A DNA stretch of 64,000 bases from Stemphylium vesicarium (Eukaryota > Ascomycota > Dothideomycetes > Pleosporales > Pleosporaceae): contig QXCR01000083.1 of NCBI GenBank assembly GCA_004380135.1, positions 1-64,000 of the forward strand. The letters are read 5' to 3'. Of this stretch, positions 63,310 through 64,000 are shown piece after piece. Within the stretch, counting starts at the first letter, position 1. Each line of letters opens with the position of its first letter. Position numbers and translations under genes: made by a program. Below the pieces are notes generated by a model, which worked only from the letters and a program-made list of their open reading frames with translations, was not told the DNA's origin and made no database searches.

Positions 63310-64000
63310 CCGGGGCGCTTACGATGGGAGGAGAGGGGAGAATGGATGGATGACCGTCGGGAGTCTTGCATGTGAAAAGAAGGAAGTGGACAGAGTCTGA
63401 TAGCAGCAGCGCTGCCGACAGGTGCTGTCGCTCAGCCTCAGCCTTGCGGCCGACGCTGCAGCCTGTCATCTACATGTTGGCATAGTGGACAGTCAGTGGT
63501 GCGGTTGATGCTGTGGGGGCGAAGCCGTGAGCGCTAGCCGGCAGTGGGGCGGAGTCGGCTCGTTCGTCGGTTGTGTGCCCATCGCCCAGCAGCTTAGCAG
63601 ATCTCTCACATTTCACTCCACGCAACAGCGATATCTATGATGCGCAAGAGCACGGTGTGTAGCTTCCACCGTTCAAACAAGAGAAGGGCGAAGTGAAGTC
63701 ACAGTCTGATCTGACAACGCAAGCGAGAGAAAAAGCTGTCGTTACCCCTCACGGGCGAGCGTGCGAACGAGGCGTTGGGGAGGCGTTGGATCGAGGACGC
63801 GGCGCCTGAACTGGCGTGTGGCGCAGTGTCCTTTTGGCTTTCCATAATGCGTCGCCTCCATAATGCACGTGTGGATCTGCTGGGACAGATGCCCTAGCTT
63901 TGAGCGTGTAGTATCAGCTATTAATTCTACTCCCGCTTCGAGAACGAGTCTTTTGTACACACTTTCCCTTCTTCCTGCACACCACTGCGTACACAGAAGG
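63310..64000. other. Region upstream of the NLR pseudogene
   Basis: No gene supported. A 72-codon minus-strand frame at 63742-63960 has no recognisable family. The area would contain the old promoter of the NLR pseudogene. Confidence 0.45.

Overview
This window looks like nuclear DNA of a filamentous ascomycete, most likely a dothideomycete of the Pleosporales type. The protein genes carry short GT-AG introns of about 46 to 150 bases with CTAAC/CTGAC-like branch sites. The encoded proteins are typical of mould-type fungi: HET and NLR incompatibility-type proteins, Urb2, SAF1, UPF0643, a fungal CorA-like protein and POT1. Repeats at the left edge carry the C-to-T/G-to-A scars of repeat-induced point mutation (RIP). 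I place the genus only loosely, because nothing here gives a species marker.

Layout. Positions 1-2,930 are a RIP-degraded, AT-rich repeat block: a tandem LTR-internal-LTR element, a third and much less mutated LTR, a fossil LINE reverse transcriptase and a short LTR-like sequence. Positions 3,135-15,018 are accessory in character: a seven-exon CorA-like gene, an intact NLR (phosphorylase-NB-ARC-TPR), a gene-poor 2.4 kb stretch, an iron alcohol dehydrogenase, an orphan gene and a secreted threonine/proline-rich protein. From 15.5 to 58.6 kb most genes are conserved housekeeping genes: PHD protein, Urb2, Mic10, UPF0643, POT1, importin alpha, a Dug3-type glutamine amidotransferase, an ADGF-type adenosine deaminase, a four-TM orphan, Rrp46, Pex4, an orphan TM protein, Saf1, eIF2B delta, glyoxalase II and a divergent dimethylglycine-oxidase/Rieske oxygenase pair. 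A decayed HET gene sits inside this block at 44.6-46.4 kb. The right edge (59.9-63.3 kb) is a broken NLR (phosphorylase-NACHT-ankyrin) facing back toward the intact one at the left.

How the genes relate. The core genes serve general functions: ribosome and RNA processing (Urb2, Rrp46), nuclear import, translation initiation (eIF2B delta), telomere capping (POT1), cristae organisation (Mic10), peroxisome import (Pex4), glutathione and methylglyoxal handling (Dug3-like, Glo2). The 52.8-58.6 kb pair is the clearest metabolic unit, and its enzymes fit stepwise N-demethylation of glycine betaine. The accessory ends carry self/non-self recognition genes in contrasting states: one intact NLR with nearly identical TPR units, one multiply broken NLR and one multiply broken HET gene. 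Exon boundaries were read by eye from splice signals, frame and family conservation; all should be treated as predictions.
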